A stretch of DNA of 5,249 nucleotides from Nitrospinota bacterium (GTDB taxonomy: Bacteria; Nitrospirota; Nitrospiria; Nitrospirales; UBA8639): contig JADFRB010000181.1 of NCBI GenBank assembly GCA_022561525.1, forward strand, positions 1 to 5,249. The letters are read 5' to 3'. Below are positions 5,148-5,249 of the stretch, in pieces. The position numbers were made by a program, and so were the translations under genes. How positions within the stretch are numbered: position 1 is the first letter of the stretch; the number at the start of each line of letters is the position of its first letter. Below the pieces are notes generated by a model, which saw only the letters and a list, made by a program, of their open reading frames with translations, did not search any database and was not told the origin of the DNA.

Positions 5148-5249
5148 GACGATCCATGTGGGCACCTCTACAAACCAGGCATTTTGGTGAGGGCAAGGAA
5201 GCCGCGCGCGGAAAACCGGAGTGTATGGGCGAATACATGAGGATGTGAG
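5148..5249. other. Intergenic tail after fabD, no supported gene
   Basis: No terminator with a T-run and no recognisable coding sequence is seen. A short stem TGTAT/ATACA (5222-5226 with 5233-5237) and a GAGGATGTGAG stretch at 5239-5249 lie at the end. The purine-rich end could be the ribosome binding site of the next gene, which by the usual order would be fabG, just outside the window; that is inference from gene order only. Confidence 0.4.

Noticed and set aside
5156..5248. 30-codon open frame after fabD
   Set aside because: No ribosome binding site, no recognisable product, and it probably only covers the leader of the next gene.

Overview
The window is bacterial, gene-dense and almost entirely housekeeping. 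It carries the conserved ribosome/fatty-acid locus: bL32 (rpmF), the DUF177 protein YceD, plsX, fabH, an enoyl-ACP-reductase-type short-chain dehydrogenase, and fabD. Base composition is moderate (roughly 50-55% GC by eye). The long palindromic intergenic repeat after the reductase resembles, from memory only, repeats that are common in Nitrospira genomes. A Nitrospirota (Nitrospira-like) source is therefore my best guess, not a demonstrated one.

Layout. Positions 1-97 are one arm of a near-perfect inverted repeat. rpmF (144-326) and yceD (389-958) follow on the minus strand, yceD upstream of rpmF as usual. The second arm of the inverted repeat lies at 986-1082, followed by a small REP-like hairpin region up to plsX. 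plsX (1144-2166) and fabH (2163-3140) overlap by 4 bases on the plus strand. An SDR enoyl-ACP reductase (3199-4008) follows after 58 bases. A 118-bp imperfect palindrome (4009-4126) begins at the first base after the reductase stop codon. A possible promoter (4169-4197) precedes fabD (4206-5147). The last 102 bases hold no supported gene; the next fab gene probably begins just beyond the edge.

How the genes work together. PlsX makes acyl-phosphate for phospholipid synthesis. FabD makes malonyl-ACP, FabH condenses acetyl-CoA with malonyl-ACP to start each chain, and the reductase would complete each elongation cycle. In many bacteria yceD-rpmF-plsX-fabH-fabD runs in one direction, tying ribosome and membrane production together. 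Here the yceD-rpmF pair points the opposite way, and it is exactly this pair that is enclosed by the 97-bp inverted repeats.

The main point of interest is therefore structural. The yceD-rpmF block looks like a segment that has inverted, or can invert, by recombination between the repeats, turning an ancestral co-directional operon into a divergent pair. No defence system, CRISPR array, transposase or recombinase gene is visible, so any switching would have to use host recombination or a factor encoded elsewhere.
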